A stretch of 64,000 nt of DNA. Source: Siphlonurus alternatus. Taxonomy: Eukaryota > Arthropoda > Insecta > Ephemeroptera > Siphlonuridae. The DNA lies in the NCBI GenBank assembly GCA_949825025.1, contig OX463778.1, positions 21,110,196 to 21,174,195 of the forward strand, given 5' to 3'. How positions within the stretch are numbered: position 1 is the stretch's first letter; every line of letters begins with the position of its first letter. Both the position numbers and the translations under genes were made by a program. This document shows positions 45,961 to 57,734 of this stretch, piece by piece. The notes beneath the pieces were generated by a model that worked only from the letters and a program-made list of their open reading frames with translations, had not been told where the DNA came from and searched no databases.

Positions 45961-47214
45961 TATTTCAACATAAAATTTATATTACGTCATTAAGTATAAT
46001 TGAAAAATCTATAATTTAGATTAAAATTAATAGTTTTCTTATTATTTATAAATTTAAAATATATTTGATATTCATAATAGAAAATTATTATTATAGTTTG
46101 TTTATATTATATAATGTTAATATACTCGTTATATTTAGTGTTTATTTTACGATCAAATTACTACATGCATGAATTGTGATGTTTGTTTGAACAAAAATGA
46201 AAATGTGTTTGAATTATTTTATAACTATGTAGTCTCTCTGCTAATGTATGGGGTTAACTTTTCGTGTTTGTCATAGCTTATTTTTTATCATAACAAAAAT
46301 CATTACCAAAAATAATAATATTATTATGTATAATTTTATGATTCCTCTTAATATTTTCTGATTTTTCCTGGTAAGACAGCAGTTTCGTTGTAAAAATTTT
46401 ATTATTTTATTAAGAAGTGACACTAGAAGAGTCATTTTAAGTAAACTTTTTTAAAATAGTTCACACTAATCTTACTTGCACTTTAACAATATGTGAAAAT
46501 TATCAAAACACTACAAAAAAAAATAATAATAAGTAACTCTAATTTATGTATGGAACAAAATATTTAAAAGCCAACTATAAGTTTATTTTAAATTTTTTCA
46601 GGAGTTTACAACCAGTTGTTCAAATAAAAAAAAGTATTGGCTGAAATTTTAGGCTCTTTACATATTAACTTAAAACCGATTTTCCTTAAAATAATCAAAA
46701 TCATGTATTGTGAATATATAATTTGTAATTATTATATTAATATCTTTCTATCATAAATAGCATGTTAATTACCAGCTAAAAATAAAACAATTAAAAATTT
46801 AAAAAAGGTAATTAAAATGTCAGTGATAACAACAGAAATGAAAGATAAAATAATACAGCACTGTATTAAAAAAACGTTGGTTTATGATGATGAATACATC
46901 TACATATTTTATAAAATTAACAAATATCTCAATATAAAATCATTATTAACTTTTCACATGAACTACCGCAATACTTTTTTGTAATTTTATTTTGGGCATT
47001 ACAAACAAAAATACATTATTTACTGATAATATTTTTCTGTTTTTCTTCCACAGTTTTGCAGCTAACATTTTTCTCTTTTATATAATATACTCTTTGTCTG
47101 ACTTTGTCAGTTTCTTAATTATAAAATATTTGTAGGTATTCGATTCTGAATGATAAATTATTTACTAAGTCTCCAGGTATATTGTATCCATCAAAGAAAA
47201 GTTTTGCTTAGGTT
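45961..47214. other. A/T-rich spacer
   Basis: No gene or element recognised. Confidence 0.6.
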
Positions 47215-47460
47215 GAGAAGAAAGCCGTGAAAGCGAAGGTGAACTACTACTCTCTCTTACAAAACTCCGTTGCCTGCCTGACTCTGCGGCAAATCCGTAG
47301 GAACCATCGACCGCGAGCAAGCGAGAGAGGGAGGGAGGGAGGGAGAGACAGCACTAGCGGGTGGGCTCTGCCCCCCCCCCCCCTACCCCCCGAACTCCGT
47401 GAAGCCCGAAGATCAGCAAAGTCCTTTTCCTGCAGCTGCCACTTTTAATTACCATCTCAC
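47215..47460. other. GC-richest island of the window
   Basis: Contains CGACCGCGAGCAAGCGAGAG, GGGAGGGAGGGAGGGAG and a C14 run with a second C6 run (47370-47391), giving G-quadruplex potential on both strands, plus TTTTCCTGCAGCTGCC. A 73-codon frame depends on these low-complexity tracts. A promoter or 5' untranslated region is possible, but no gene follows. Confidence 0.4.
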
Positions 47461-48520
47461 ACAACCTATCACTTTTATATCAGTTTTTTTTTCTTTTGTA
47501 TTTTACATTTCATTATCTGCTACGCTTTTTGTTTTAGAAAATCTTACTATACTTATATATAGAAAATTAATTATAAATTCTCATAGGAAATATTATTATA
47601 TTATTTTATGTATATAAAAGGAATAAAAAAAATACAACAGAAATTTAATATTCTTAACAACAACTATACTTATATTATACTGTATAAAAGGATATGATCA
47701 CAAGAAGCTTATTATATAATATAGCTTTTTACCTTGGAAATTATAGAAGTATACATTTATAAATAACTCTGTTGCACAAACTTTGGTTTTGTAATTATTT
47801 TTTTTTATTTACTTAAAACTTGAGCACTTTTAGTAAAGAAAAAAAAAAAAAAAAACGTACACTTTGAAGATGTGTTACTATATGAACAGTACATAAAATA
47901 GCAAAATTGCGAACATCAAATTTCTCGTGTGATACTTACAACTTACACCAATTAAAGTATAATGTAATTATTGCAAAAAATCATTTTTTTAAGTATAATA
48001 AGAAACAGTGGATTTTAAATACTATAATATATATGGCAAAATGGTCCATACTTCGCTTAAATTAAGACTCAGTTATATTTTTTTCATGGTTAGCTAACAC
48101 AGTTATGAAAAAATAAAGGTTAAAAATTTCCCCCTGTATAATCTTAATCCATTATCACGTACTTTGAAATGTATAAAATAATATTTGAACAGCATTTAAT
48201 GTTTAATTAAATTTAAAGCACTCTTTTAAGTAGGTGTTAAACAAATGAAGTGCTGCAATTACTAAAATGTAGGATTGCCATTTAAATTGTAATAAAATGA
48301 ATAAAGCTTTTGTAGGATTATACCAAAGTATTATTGTGTACCCTCAAACCGTTTAAAATACAATATTATTTCACCGTAAATTTAAGCAGCTTTTTTAGCT
48401 CCAAAACGTTTTATATGCGACAGTAATTTTGTTCACTCTGCACAATTAAGTTGTAAATAACTTCAATTTAATGTGATTTGGTAAGACGTGTACAGATTTT
48501 TACAACTTAAAATGTCAATC
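47461..48520. other. A/T-rich spacer
   Basis: Nothing recognised. Confidence 0.6.
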
Positions 48521-49083
48521 TTAAGGCGAATTCACATGGCGATTTTTATCATGTGACGTGAAGCGAATAAAAAATGTACTTGCTGTAACATCCACTGGCG
48601 GCCTTATTTGGCGATTAAAAAAAGAGCATCGATAATTAACGCGATATTCGTCACCGCAACCTGGCTAATAGAGTATCGACCTCAATTGTTTTTTTATTGC
48701 AGAAATGGATATAGAGGGTACAAAGTTATGCTACCCTGATTTTTTTTCCGATTTTTTACAGCCCGGGAACCATTTTTAAAAAATTATTGAACGTTATTTT
48801 TGCGACGTCACGAGACGCCGCTCCTTAAGAAAAAGATAGGACTTGCCGCCGCTTGACGTCACAAAAGGGACTTTCAATATTTTTTTAAAAATACTTCCCG
48901 GGCTCTAAAAAATCTGAAAAAAATCAGGGTGGCATACCGCATAACTTTTCACCTTCTATTCATTTCTGCATTTAAAAAAAAAAAAAATGAGGTCGATACT
49001 CCATTCGCTCGCTGCATAGGATTTTACAGCTTTTGCGTCAAAATCGCGTCGCATCGTCGTTGTCACCATCTGAATCCGCCTTT
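48521..49083. mobile_element. MITE G, copy 1, split by MITE F
   Basis: The left part (48521-48666) has TTAAGGCGAATTCACATGGC, AATGTACTTGCTGTAACATC and AAAGAGCATCG. The right part (49006-49083) has GATTTTACAGCTTTTGCGTC and ATCTGAATCCGCCTTTA. Both align in order with the uninterrupted copy at 61256-61470. The break lies where MITE F (48667-49005) sits. Confidence 0.85.
48667..49005. mobile_element. MITE F, copy 2, inserted in MITE G
   Basis: Ends AATAGAGTATCGACCTCAA and TGAGGTCGATACTCCATT. The interior matches copy 1 at 20521-20825 (GCAGAAATGGATATAGAGGG; GGGCTCTAAAAAATCTGAAA). The centre has GACGTCACGAGACGCCGCTCC and its inverted partner GCCGCCGCTTGACGTCAC. Similar words, ATTCGTCACCGCA and ATTCGCTCGCTGCA, border it on the left and right and may be a diverged target duplication. 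Confidence 0.85.
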
Positions 49084-49394
49084 ACGTGCTGGTTCCTATC
49101 AAAATGAGCTGACTTTATTTTACTGTAATTTTCATGTAATAAACTAAGAATATTAGCACTTTGTCAGAGTGGTTTTACATAATATTGACAACACATCACA
49201 ATTATCGTATATTTTACTGATGCCAGAGAGCTTAATTTAAGTCGAGCTTAATGTAAGCTCTCTACTTATAAATGTTTTAATTTTTATTCAGTTTAATAAA
49301 TTAAATAAATTAATTAAAATTGTTGGTGTATTTAAAAAAAAATAATAATGCTATAGTAAATAAACTTTATTTCTGATATTTTTGTTTAATTAGG
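49084..49394. other. A/T-rich spacer
   Basis: Only a short inverted repeat around GAGAGCTTAATTTAAG / GCTTAATGTAAGCTCTC (49227-49262) is seen. Confidence 0.5.
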
Positions 49395-49530
49395 ATAACA
49401 GCCACGTTTTGGTGCCTCATTGGGCGCTTTTGCATGTTATCCCCACCCAAGAATTTGCTATATTATGTATAGATAACGGTATTATGTATTTATGTATTTT
49501 GGGTGAAACAATAAATAAATAATGTATAAA
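49395..49530 (+). mobile_element. LINE-like 3' tail
   Basis: GCCACGTTTTGGTGCCTCATTG and CCCCACCCAAGAATTTGC are followed by TATGTATTTTGGGTGAAACA and an AATAAATAAATAATG tail. The form is that of a 5'-truncated non-LTR retrotransposon end; the coding part is missing. Confidence 0.35.
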
Positions 49531-50309
49531 TGACCACAAAATGTTTTTTTTTCAGTCTTCTTCACGCCTTGTAGGTATATGCAACGAGTATTCATATTCT
49601 AAGTGCATCAAAAGTTGCAAGTGGAACAATTAATTTAATTTTAATGTACATTATATATATATATATAAATGAAATCTCAACTTCATTTCCTATTTTATAA
49701 AATATTTAGCGTGCTTCACCGTGTTGTGTTGACGCTAAAAGCTCACTAACAAATCAAATTCGATACGTTGAGAGGAGACTGCTACAGAATTACATTTTGA
49801 CGCTACGAACACACGCCATACACAGAATTACATGCCAAGATTGCGTCAAGAAATTCCAAGTTTAGCTCGCGGCTACGAAAAGCGAGCTTTCAAATGTACC
49901 GATCGAATATATGCACAGCAATACAGAAAATAACTTCTTTCTTTTTATATTTATTTATATAAAGTTTGAATTTATGTGATTGCAGAAGAAACTGAATTTA
50001 CTTTTTAAGGTAAATATATTCTTAGCAATAATAATATTTTAAATGTAAATAATAAGTATATAAACTTTTTATAAAAGAAAATATATCATGAATTTTTATC
50101 TCAATTTTCTTGTTTTTCATATTTATTTAATACCAATTTAAATGTTCTGGAAATAATTTTTTTAAAGTACACAGATAGTATTGATTTTGCTATAAATTTG
50201 AGAAAATGTACCTGTTGAAATTATTTTAAGGAGTCATGGAAGACGAATGTGCGACGTAACTATTTCTCACTAAGCAGAGAAGAGGTCCATGATTGCTTCT
50301 AGATATGTG
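49531..50309. other. Spacer with complex patch
   Basis: 49700-49920 is richer (CACACGCCATACACAG, TAGCTCGCGGCTACG) and includes a hairpin of AGCTCGC with GCGAGCT (49864-49888). The rest is A/T-rich. No gene. Confidence 0.45.
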
Positions 50310-50535
50310 TATGGGGTCAATCGTTACGCTTTTCCACCATGTAATTACCCTGACTTTGGACCATTGCACTTCCGGTCCATCGACAAAAAACTTTAACGTC
50401 TATCTTAGCTGAGGTTTCCTCAGTCACAGGTAAATGCCAAAATGGATTGCAAGGCCGTCGCCGTCACCGCTCCGGAAGAGCCCGCGAAATGCTTAAATTA
50501 TGGCTTCGGAAGGTTCGGAGTTTCAAACTTAGTGA
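50310..50535 (+). mobile_element. SINE copy
   Basis: Plus-strand copy matching the reverse complement of 40151-40405: TTACGCTTTTCCACCATG, GACCATTGCACTTCCGGTCC, GCTGAGGTTTCCTCAGTCAC (here shortened by about ten bases), AAATGCCAAAATGGATTGCA, GAGCCCGCGAAATGCTTAAA. Confidence 0.75.
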
Positions 50536-50930
50536 GTAATTAGTAAATAGAAGTACCCAATAATTAGAGTTTGAAAAAAAAATACAACAATGTTGTCGAA
50601 TTGACTGAAAATCGTATGTCATTAGCATGTTTACAGATCGATTATTTACAACACTTGGTAAGTGGAGCATTTTTTTTAACACCGTTGAAATTGACACTTC
50701 ATTTTTAATGCCTTTAAACATTTTTTTTTTATCTTTAAAATTTTATATTTAAAAAAAAGTTGATTTCATTTTAATTCGTTTTTTTTTTTCCTACATCATG
50801 AATAAAATAGAAGGTACTAATATAAAATAAAAGCTTTTAGTTCAACACATTAGTACTTTTGTTGTACACACTATATACATTTTGAGTTTTACATTTAGAA
50901 GCCTGTAATGTAATCGTTTGTTACGACTAC
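50536..50930. other. A/T-rich spacer
   Basis: No gene. TTAGCATGTTTACAG followed 21 bases later by GTAAGTGG (50660) mimics a micro-exon but is too weak to call. Confidence 0.5.
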
Positions 50931-51270
50931 GTACCTCTCTCTAGCTTCTATACTACTGAGTAATAACCATCTATAGGATTACACTATACGAGCTATTTCT
51001 AAGCTCTTTCTCTCTCTCTCTATGTACCCGTCATAGGATGTCTTATAAGTTGTTCGTGCCAATGTAACTTGAGTAATAACCACTTGCTTGATACGTACGT
51101 TTGAATTGCTTTAGAGGGCGGTTTCTCCTTCTCGTTGGTTATACATCCTCTCTTTGCTTGCTACACATAACGCAAGTACGACGTTCCCTGCTTACTTCTC
51201 CTCATACACTGATCCTGCTCATACTGCCTTCTATAAAGACGTGACTTGACAGCTAAATGTCGCCTAACTT
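50931..51270. other. Complex island
   Basis: Non-repetitive sequence with TGAGTAATAACCA at two places about 114 bases apart (near 50957 and 51071), a CT-rich run and CTACACATAACGCAAGTACGAC. No open frame. Possible regulatory DNA. Confidence 0.35.
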
Positions 51271-51845
51271 TACTTTCTCTTCAAAATATTATATAATATT
51301 TCTTTAGCGTGTTTAAAACATGTTTTATTATTTGTGGTAAATTTTTATAACAACCATGGTCTTATTGGTGTACTTGAATAATAATAAAGTTTGTAGCTTT
51401 TTTTTGTTAATGTCTAAACCTCATCGTTTTACAATAGGGCATGCAAAAAACCTAAAAGCCACATTAAAGGCATACTATTTTTAGTCTTAAAATGGTGTCT
51501 ACAATCGGACCTAAAATCAAAACTTAAAAAAAGTGACCTTAAACTGAGCATACGAATCTGCTACAACATTGAAAATTGAAATACTCGATTTAAGATCACA
51601 TTTTTTAAACTCGATTTTACAATTTTATGCTTTTAAGTCTGAAAATAGTTCGTCCTAATGTGTCATTATGGTTTTGTGAATTAAAAAAACTATCTATTAA
51701 TAAGTTTATGGATGTCTGAATGGGTACGTTTTCCTTGGGAATTTCAACAGTACTTCGATTCGTGGATTCGTGTTCGGCCAATGAGGCACTTCGTTACAAA
51801 CTATCTACCAATGACCGAGGACATTTAAACAACGAAGAAAGCTAT
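51271..51845. other. A/T-rich spacer
   Basis: A richer patch at 51720-51800. Nothing recognised. Confidence 0.5.
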
Positions 51846-51981
51846 ATTCACGAAGCAGCTAGCCAGGTTTCTAACCATGTTTAGCTTAACCACGTTTAAC
51901 TAGGTGGTTTACGTATAGTTAAACGTGGTGAAGTTAAAGGTAGATAGAAACCTGGCTAACTGCTTCGTGAATCGCACCCAT
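51846..51981. mobile_element. MITE E, copy 2
   Basis: TTCACGAAGCAGCTAGCCAG on the left and CTGCTTCGTGAATCGCACCC on the right. The interior repeats TTAACCACGTTTAACTA in both orientations as in 17815-17976. The left end lacks the outer ten bases (ATGGGTGCGA), so this copy is truncated. Confidence 0.85.
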
Positions 51982-52493
51982 TGAATGTTACAATCATGTT
52001 GGCAGTGTAGAAATCATTGTATTCTCACAAACACAGCGATGTATTAAAGATAAAATAATACATCTGCTTATTGGAGTGTATCAAATTGTATTTCGCATCA
52101 AACAATTAATACCTGTAAGCCTTTTCTAAACACCGTTCCGTGCATAAGGTGAATCAACTTTTTCAACATAAAAACTGAACCACGGTGCTTGCCCCTGATG
52201 CATATGCAAACTTCTCCATTTGAATGTTGAAAGAGTTGCCTAGCCTCAAGGAGCGATGTTCTATATAGTATACAGTGAAACTAACAGACACTTTATATTT
52301 ATTTGAGTTTATTTGAGTTTACATACCAGATTGTATAATGATATATACTGTATATTTATTATATATATGTCAAAAACTTATATAATGAGAAATTATAACA
52401 AAATTTACATTTATTGTTTATTTTGATATAATTTTGTAAGGAAACAAAACTTTCATGAATAAATCACACTTCAATTTCAGAACTACACTGTAC
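51982..52493. other. A/T-rich spacer
   Basis: Nothing recognised. TATTTGAGTTTATTTGAG is a short duplication near 52298-52318. Confidence 0.55.
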
Positions 52494-52615
52494 ATTCACT
52501 ATACGTATCCATGACGATGTTTAGTACGGATCCGTTGACGACGGATAATGTAATTCTTATGAGGTGTCTTCAACGGATACGTATTAAACACCGTCATGTG
52601 AACGTATATAGTGAT
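52494..52615. mobile_element. Short palindromic MITE
   Basis: ATTCACTATACGTATCCATG mirrors CATGTGAACGTATATAGTGAT, and GACGATGTTTAGTACGGATC pairs with the GGATACGTATTAAACACCGTC arm. The loop is around GACGGATAATGTAATTC. Confidence 0.75.
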
Positions 52616-53761
52616 TATCCATAAAGGTACATTCTGAAATGTATATATATATATATATATATATATATTATGTTGCATTAAATTTTAATACTCCATGTAT
52701 TATAAAAAAAATTATAATTATTATGATATTTTCTTACAGTAAACGATATTTTTGGTGTAATTATTTCTAAAATAAAATAATAATTACAGTTATTTTCTCC
52801 GTGAAAGTAAAAGCATGTGAGTCAGACAAGAAAAAAAAAAAAGAGCATTTCAGAAAGTAAAATTTTATTTATTATATAAGAATTTATGAAGATTTTAAAG
52901 TGCAAAAGTGGATATAAATGGAAGTAAATTAAATGTTACGACAAAAAATGTTTTAATAAATATTAAGCTGAAATATTATTTAGTGAAATGGTAACGTTAA
53001 TAAAAGCACGTCTTTCCTGCCTACGTCAAGAGACTTCGTGATTATTCGTGATTCTAAAAAAAATGCTTCACGTCGTCTGATACTAAATGTGTGAAATGTT
53101 AAAAAGTTGATAAAAAAAATCTCAAGATTTTAATGGACGTCTAGAAAGTAAAGAAAATTAAAGTTTATTCGGAAACAAATACAGAAAAATACATTTGTAT
53201 TTTTATATAGTGTAAAAATCAATCAAATTTTTAGTAACACTGCTTGCAATACTGCTTCTGAAACCTGCTTCATCTCACTTATCAGTGCTAAATAAGTTGT
53301 CTAAGGCGTGATGATGTCCCTCAAATCTCACGTAACATGATTTTTTTTAAAAAAAAAAAAGAGTTTTGAATTAAATTAATTTGAGATCAATGGCAAAAAG
53401 GATAAAATTGCGAATATAATTAATTGTTTTAATACTAGAAATACACTATCTGTACTTGGTTCGCATATTGATCATCATATTTTTATATAGGTACGCACAC
53501 AGTACAAAATTGACAGATATATAGTTATGTTGTTATTAAATTGAGACCAATCAAGCTGCATTACGAAGTCTTAGCATGACAGAAGATTAAGGGTAATATC
53601 ACAAATTAATGCAGCCAAGATCACTTAAATATAATCTATTTGTTTTTTTATAAAAATATTTTGCAAATTGTAGAATAATTTCAATTTTTTCAGATGGAAA
53701 GTTACTGTGGATACCTGAAATAGAGAACATATTTAATATTGAAGTAATAGGTGTAATAATT
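52616..53761. other. A/T-rich spacer
   Basis: (TA)n at about 52640-52668 and A runs near 52830 and 53350. No gene. Confidence 0.6.
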
Positions 53762-53889
53762 ATACACTCATTGCCTTGGAAAATTTACCACTTGCAGCCT
53801 TGTTAATCACCATGTCCTGTGCTATTCTTAGGAGACATAATGATTAACAAAGTCGCAAAGAGGAATTTTTTCGAGGCGACGACTGTACC
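53762..53889. mobile_element. Hairpin MITE family 'GTCGCCT', complete copy
   Basis: TTGCCTTGGAAAATTTACCA on the left and GGAATTTTTTCGAGGCGACG on the right are imperfect inverted ends. The inner TTGTTAATCACCATGTCC pairs with GACATAATGATTAACAA around GCTATTCTTA, the same loop as at 30455 and 31464. Confidence 0.8.
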
Positions 53890-54159
53890 ATATATCGTGA
53901 ATATAACATTGATATTATTATATAAATTTATATTTTAAGTTTATACTATGTTTCTCATCTTTGTATGTTCTTTATTATAAAGAACCTGAATGTTATAAGT
54001 TTCAAATTTCTAGTTAAAATTTAATATTATGTTATATTAATTTTATAGGAAATTAGAAAACACAGAAGTAAAAGCGAAGCACATATTATATAATATAATA
54101 AAAAATATATATATGATGAAAGAGGGGAGTAAAATATAGGGTGCATGCTTGGAGTGGAG
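53890..54159. other. A/T-rich spacer
   Basis: Nothing recognised. Confidence 0.55.
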
Positions 54160-54720
54160 TTCTGTCATAAGGCAGCAGGATCGAAGCGTGAGGGGTTGGG
54201 GGGGGGGTGAAGTAGTGACATCCCTGAGTTTATCGAAACCTCACATCTCATTTTCCAGCAGCCGGCTGTGCTGGTAAGAAAGTAGCGAAACCTTGATAAA
54301 ACTCGACGCAAAGTATAGAGGGGAAGAAGAAGGAATATGTCTCATCTTTCCTCAAAACATAATCGAACCTCTTTTTTTTTTCTTTTCCCTTATACATGTG
54401 AAAATAATAAAGAAATTTTGATGGTATAAAAAAAAAGGAGAGAGCGAACTTTGACACTTTTTTTTCCAAAAACCTTATGTTTTCTAGATAAAGCAAACCC
54501 TTCGAATGAGGTAGGGAAAAAAAACAATCTTTTTGTGACCTAAAGAAAGTACTGAAGAGATAACTCGTGTAACAAAAATATACATTGCAAGGCTGAAAAC
54601 AACAGTGTACCATCGCAACCAGTAAGACACAAAACTTTTTTATATGTACTATAAAAAAAATACTGTGGTAGTATGTGGTATAAAATACAAAAAGAGAGCT
54701 TCTATTGTACATACTGTAGG
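54160..54720. other. Island with a 154-codon minus-strand frame
   Basis: GGGGTTGGGGGGGGGGTG near 54190 marks a G-rich patch. The longest frame outside microsatellites lies on the minus strand (54712 to 54248, starting MYNRSSLFVFYTTYYHSIFF). It is dominated by F, Y, K and S and crosses several A/T homopolymers, which points to a chance frame. No domain is recognised. Confidence 0.35.
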
Positions 54721-55150
54721 TGACCTAATGTAAAAATACACTCAAAAACAAAAATCTAAGAGACTTTATACAAAACTATATAAATTTTTTACAAATAAAT
54801 TGTGTTGTCTAAAAAAAAAGTTATAAAATATTGAACTGTTATGTTCAACAGACAGTACTAAAAACATGTAATAGAAAAAAAGTATGTTACATAAAAAAAA
54901 ATACTTGTTAAAAAAAATGTAATTTTATTTATAAGTTTTATTATATATGACTGTATATACATTGTAAAAAATTTAAACATTATAAACAGGCACATAATAA
55001 ATTATTTTATATAGGAGTATTAAAGTACATAAAGCAGAATTCTTTTTGTATATATCAGTACTAAATAATTAATAAATACGAGAACCAACAACTTTTTTTG
55101 AATTAGATGATAAAAGAAGAAAAAATACATATAAAGGTATAGAAGAATAT
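54721..55150. other. A/T-rich spacer
   Basis: Nothing recognised. Confidence 0.6.
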
Positions 55151-55520
55151 AATATTTCTTGTTTCCATGGCTTTGGTACTTTTACCATCTAATCTGTGTG
55201 AGATCTTTTGACTCTGGAGAGAAGTAAAGAAGCTGAGAGAGAAAGCTAAGCCCGTGGTAGAAAGATGAGAGATCAAGCGTTAAGGTAAAGATTTTGCATT
55301 TGGAAAGCGGCACTGTGGTACGTAGTTTGCTCAGTTTCTATAAATATCTATCAATCTCCATTGGTATAAAGAGCAAGGCGCCAGTGAGGGCACGCAAAGA
55401 AATCATTGATCTTGCTTGCCTTTATTCTCCTTCTTCTTTACCTACTTTGTATGATGATACTCACGAAGAAGAGAAGAAAAATTACTTGGTCAAAGTTCGA
55501 TTGATCAGATAAAATGTTAA
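55151..55520. other. Complex island with a coding-like tail
   Basis: On the plus strand a 72-codon frame (55294-55512) ends in a stretch with balanced residues, beginning KAPVRARKEIIDLACLYSPS. GGTATAAAGAGC near 55361-55372 is a TATA-like word. No family is recognised; coding status is undecided. Confidence 0.3.
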
Positions 55521-56430
55521 AAAAAAGGGGAAAAAAATTTGGATGAAAAAAAAAAATGTTAGAAGAGACTATGTGGTATTTCCAATTTAAATTGCTTCCA
55601 TTTCCTCTCACTTTTTCATTCTTTGTATAACGTTTGTAGCATTTTATGGGTCTTATTCTAGTATAGATTGCTAGAAAAATGTTCATGAAGCAAAAAAAAA
55701 ATATAATATTACATATAAAAAGTAATAAAAAGCGTTTTTATTAAAATAATTTCTGTGAATAAGCCATTTTCTTACTCGATATAATCGATACAGAACAAAT
55801 AATTTTCCTTCTCAATAATAGAAGATTTACTCATGTGTAAATTACAGAATGTTTATCTTAAAAGGAAATGTTAATAAAAGCGCAAGAACAAAAATGTTAC
55901 CTTTTTTTATACTTAAAAACATTCGAGGATTATCTTTATTATAGAATATTATATATTCTGAAATTCAAGTGATGCAATATTGAAATATAAAATGAATTAA
56001 AAAACATTATTTTTAATATGCCTCAATGTTGCAACAGTAATACAATACCAATACAACATACAAACTCTCCAAATGGAGGTAAACTTTGACACAGTGTATA
56101 TTTCAGTTCTCATTAAATCACCGAAGTTAAGAGTGGTTAGTACTTTGATGGGTAAAAAATACGTTGCTCCCTCCCTGCGCTAAATTTATCTCGCTTTCCA
56201 TTAGATTTACCCAATAAATCTATAAAAATAGAACAGTATTCAAAGATTTTACATTAAAAAATATAACTGTTTTAATATAGAACCAAATTTGGATGGAAAC
56301 ATGATAGCTGTAAAGATTGTATACATACATACACATTTCCATATCTTTAATTTAAAATGTAGTAAGAAAAGGAAGAGATAATATTTATCCAGAAGGGATG
56401 ATATCTAAAAAAAGAAAAGAAATCAATCTC
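55521..56430. other. A/T-rich spacer
   Basis: No gene recognised. Confidence 0.6.
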
Positions 56431-56645
56431 GACAAGTGAGTGAGATTGTGGGGGAAAACAGCTGATTTGTTGCCAGCTGATCGATCAGGCGTGACACAAG
56501 TGACGTGCGCACAAATCCCTCCGCGGTCGTCTCCACCACCACACAACTGTATAACTGTCACTCTGTGTGTCTCTCCTCCCGGCTGTCATCGCTCTCAATC
56601 AATTGTCATTTACTGTGGTCAACCTCCCTGCTTTCAATAGAATTA
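56431..56645. other. GC-richer island
   Basis: High-complexity sequence: CAGCTGATCGATCAGGCGTG, GACGTGCGCACAAATCCC, GGTCGTCTCCACCACC, CTCTCCTCCCGGCTGTC. Frames of 66 and 82 codons overlap in different phases and neither looks real. A CpG-containing regulatory island is the simplest reading. Confidence 0.4.

Positions 56646-57667
<1,022 letters not shown>

Positions 57668-57731
<64 letters not shown>
57668..57731. repeat. (TA)n microsatellite
   Basis: 64 bases of uninterrupted TA, about 300 bp from the previous tract. Confidence 0.98.

Positions 57732-57734
<3 letters not shown>

Noticed and set aside
50640..50665. 21-nt micro-exon look-alike (CAG ... GTAAGTGG)
   Set aside because: The acceptor lacks a pyrimidine tract, and such short matches are expected by chance in 64 kb.
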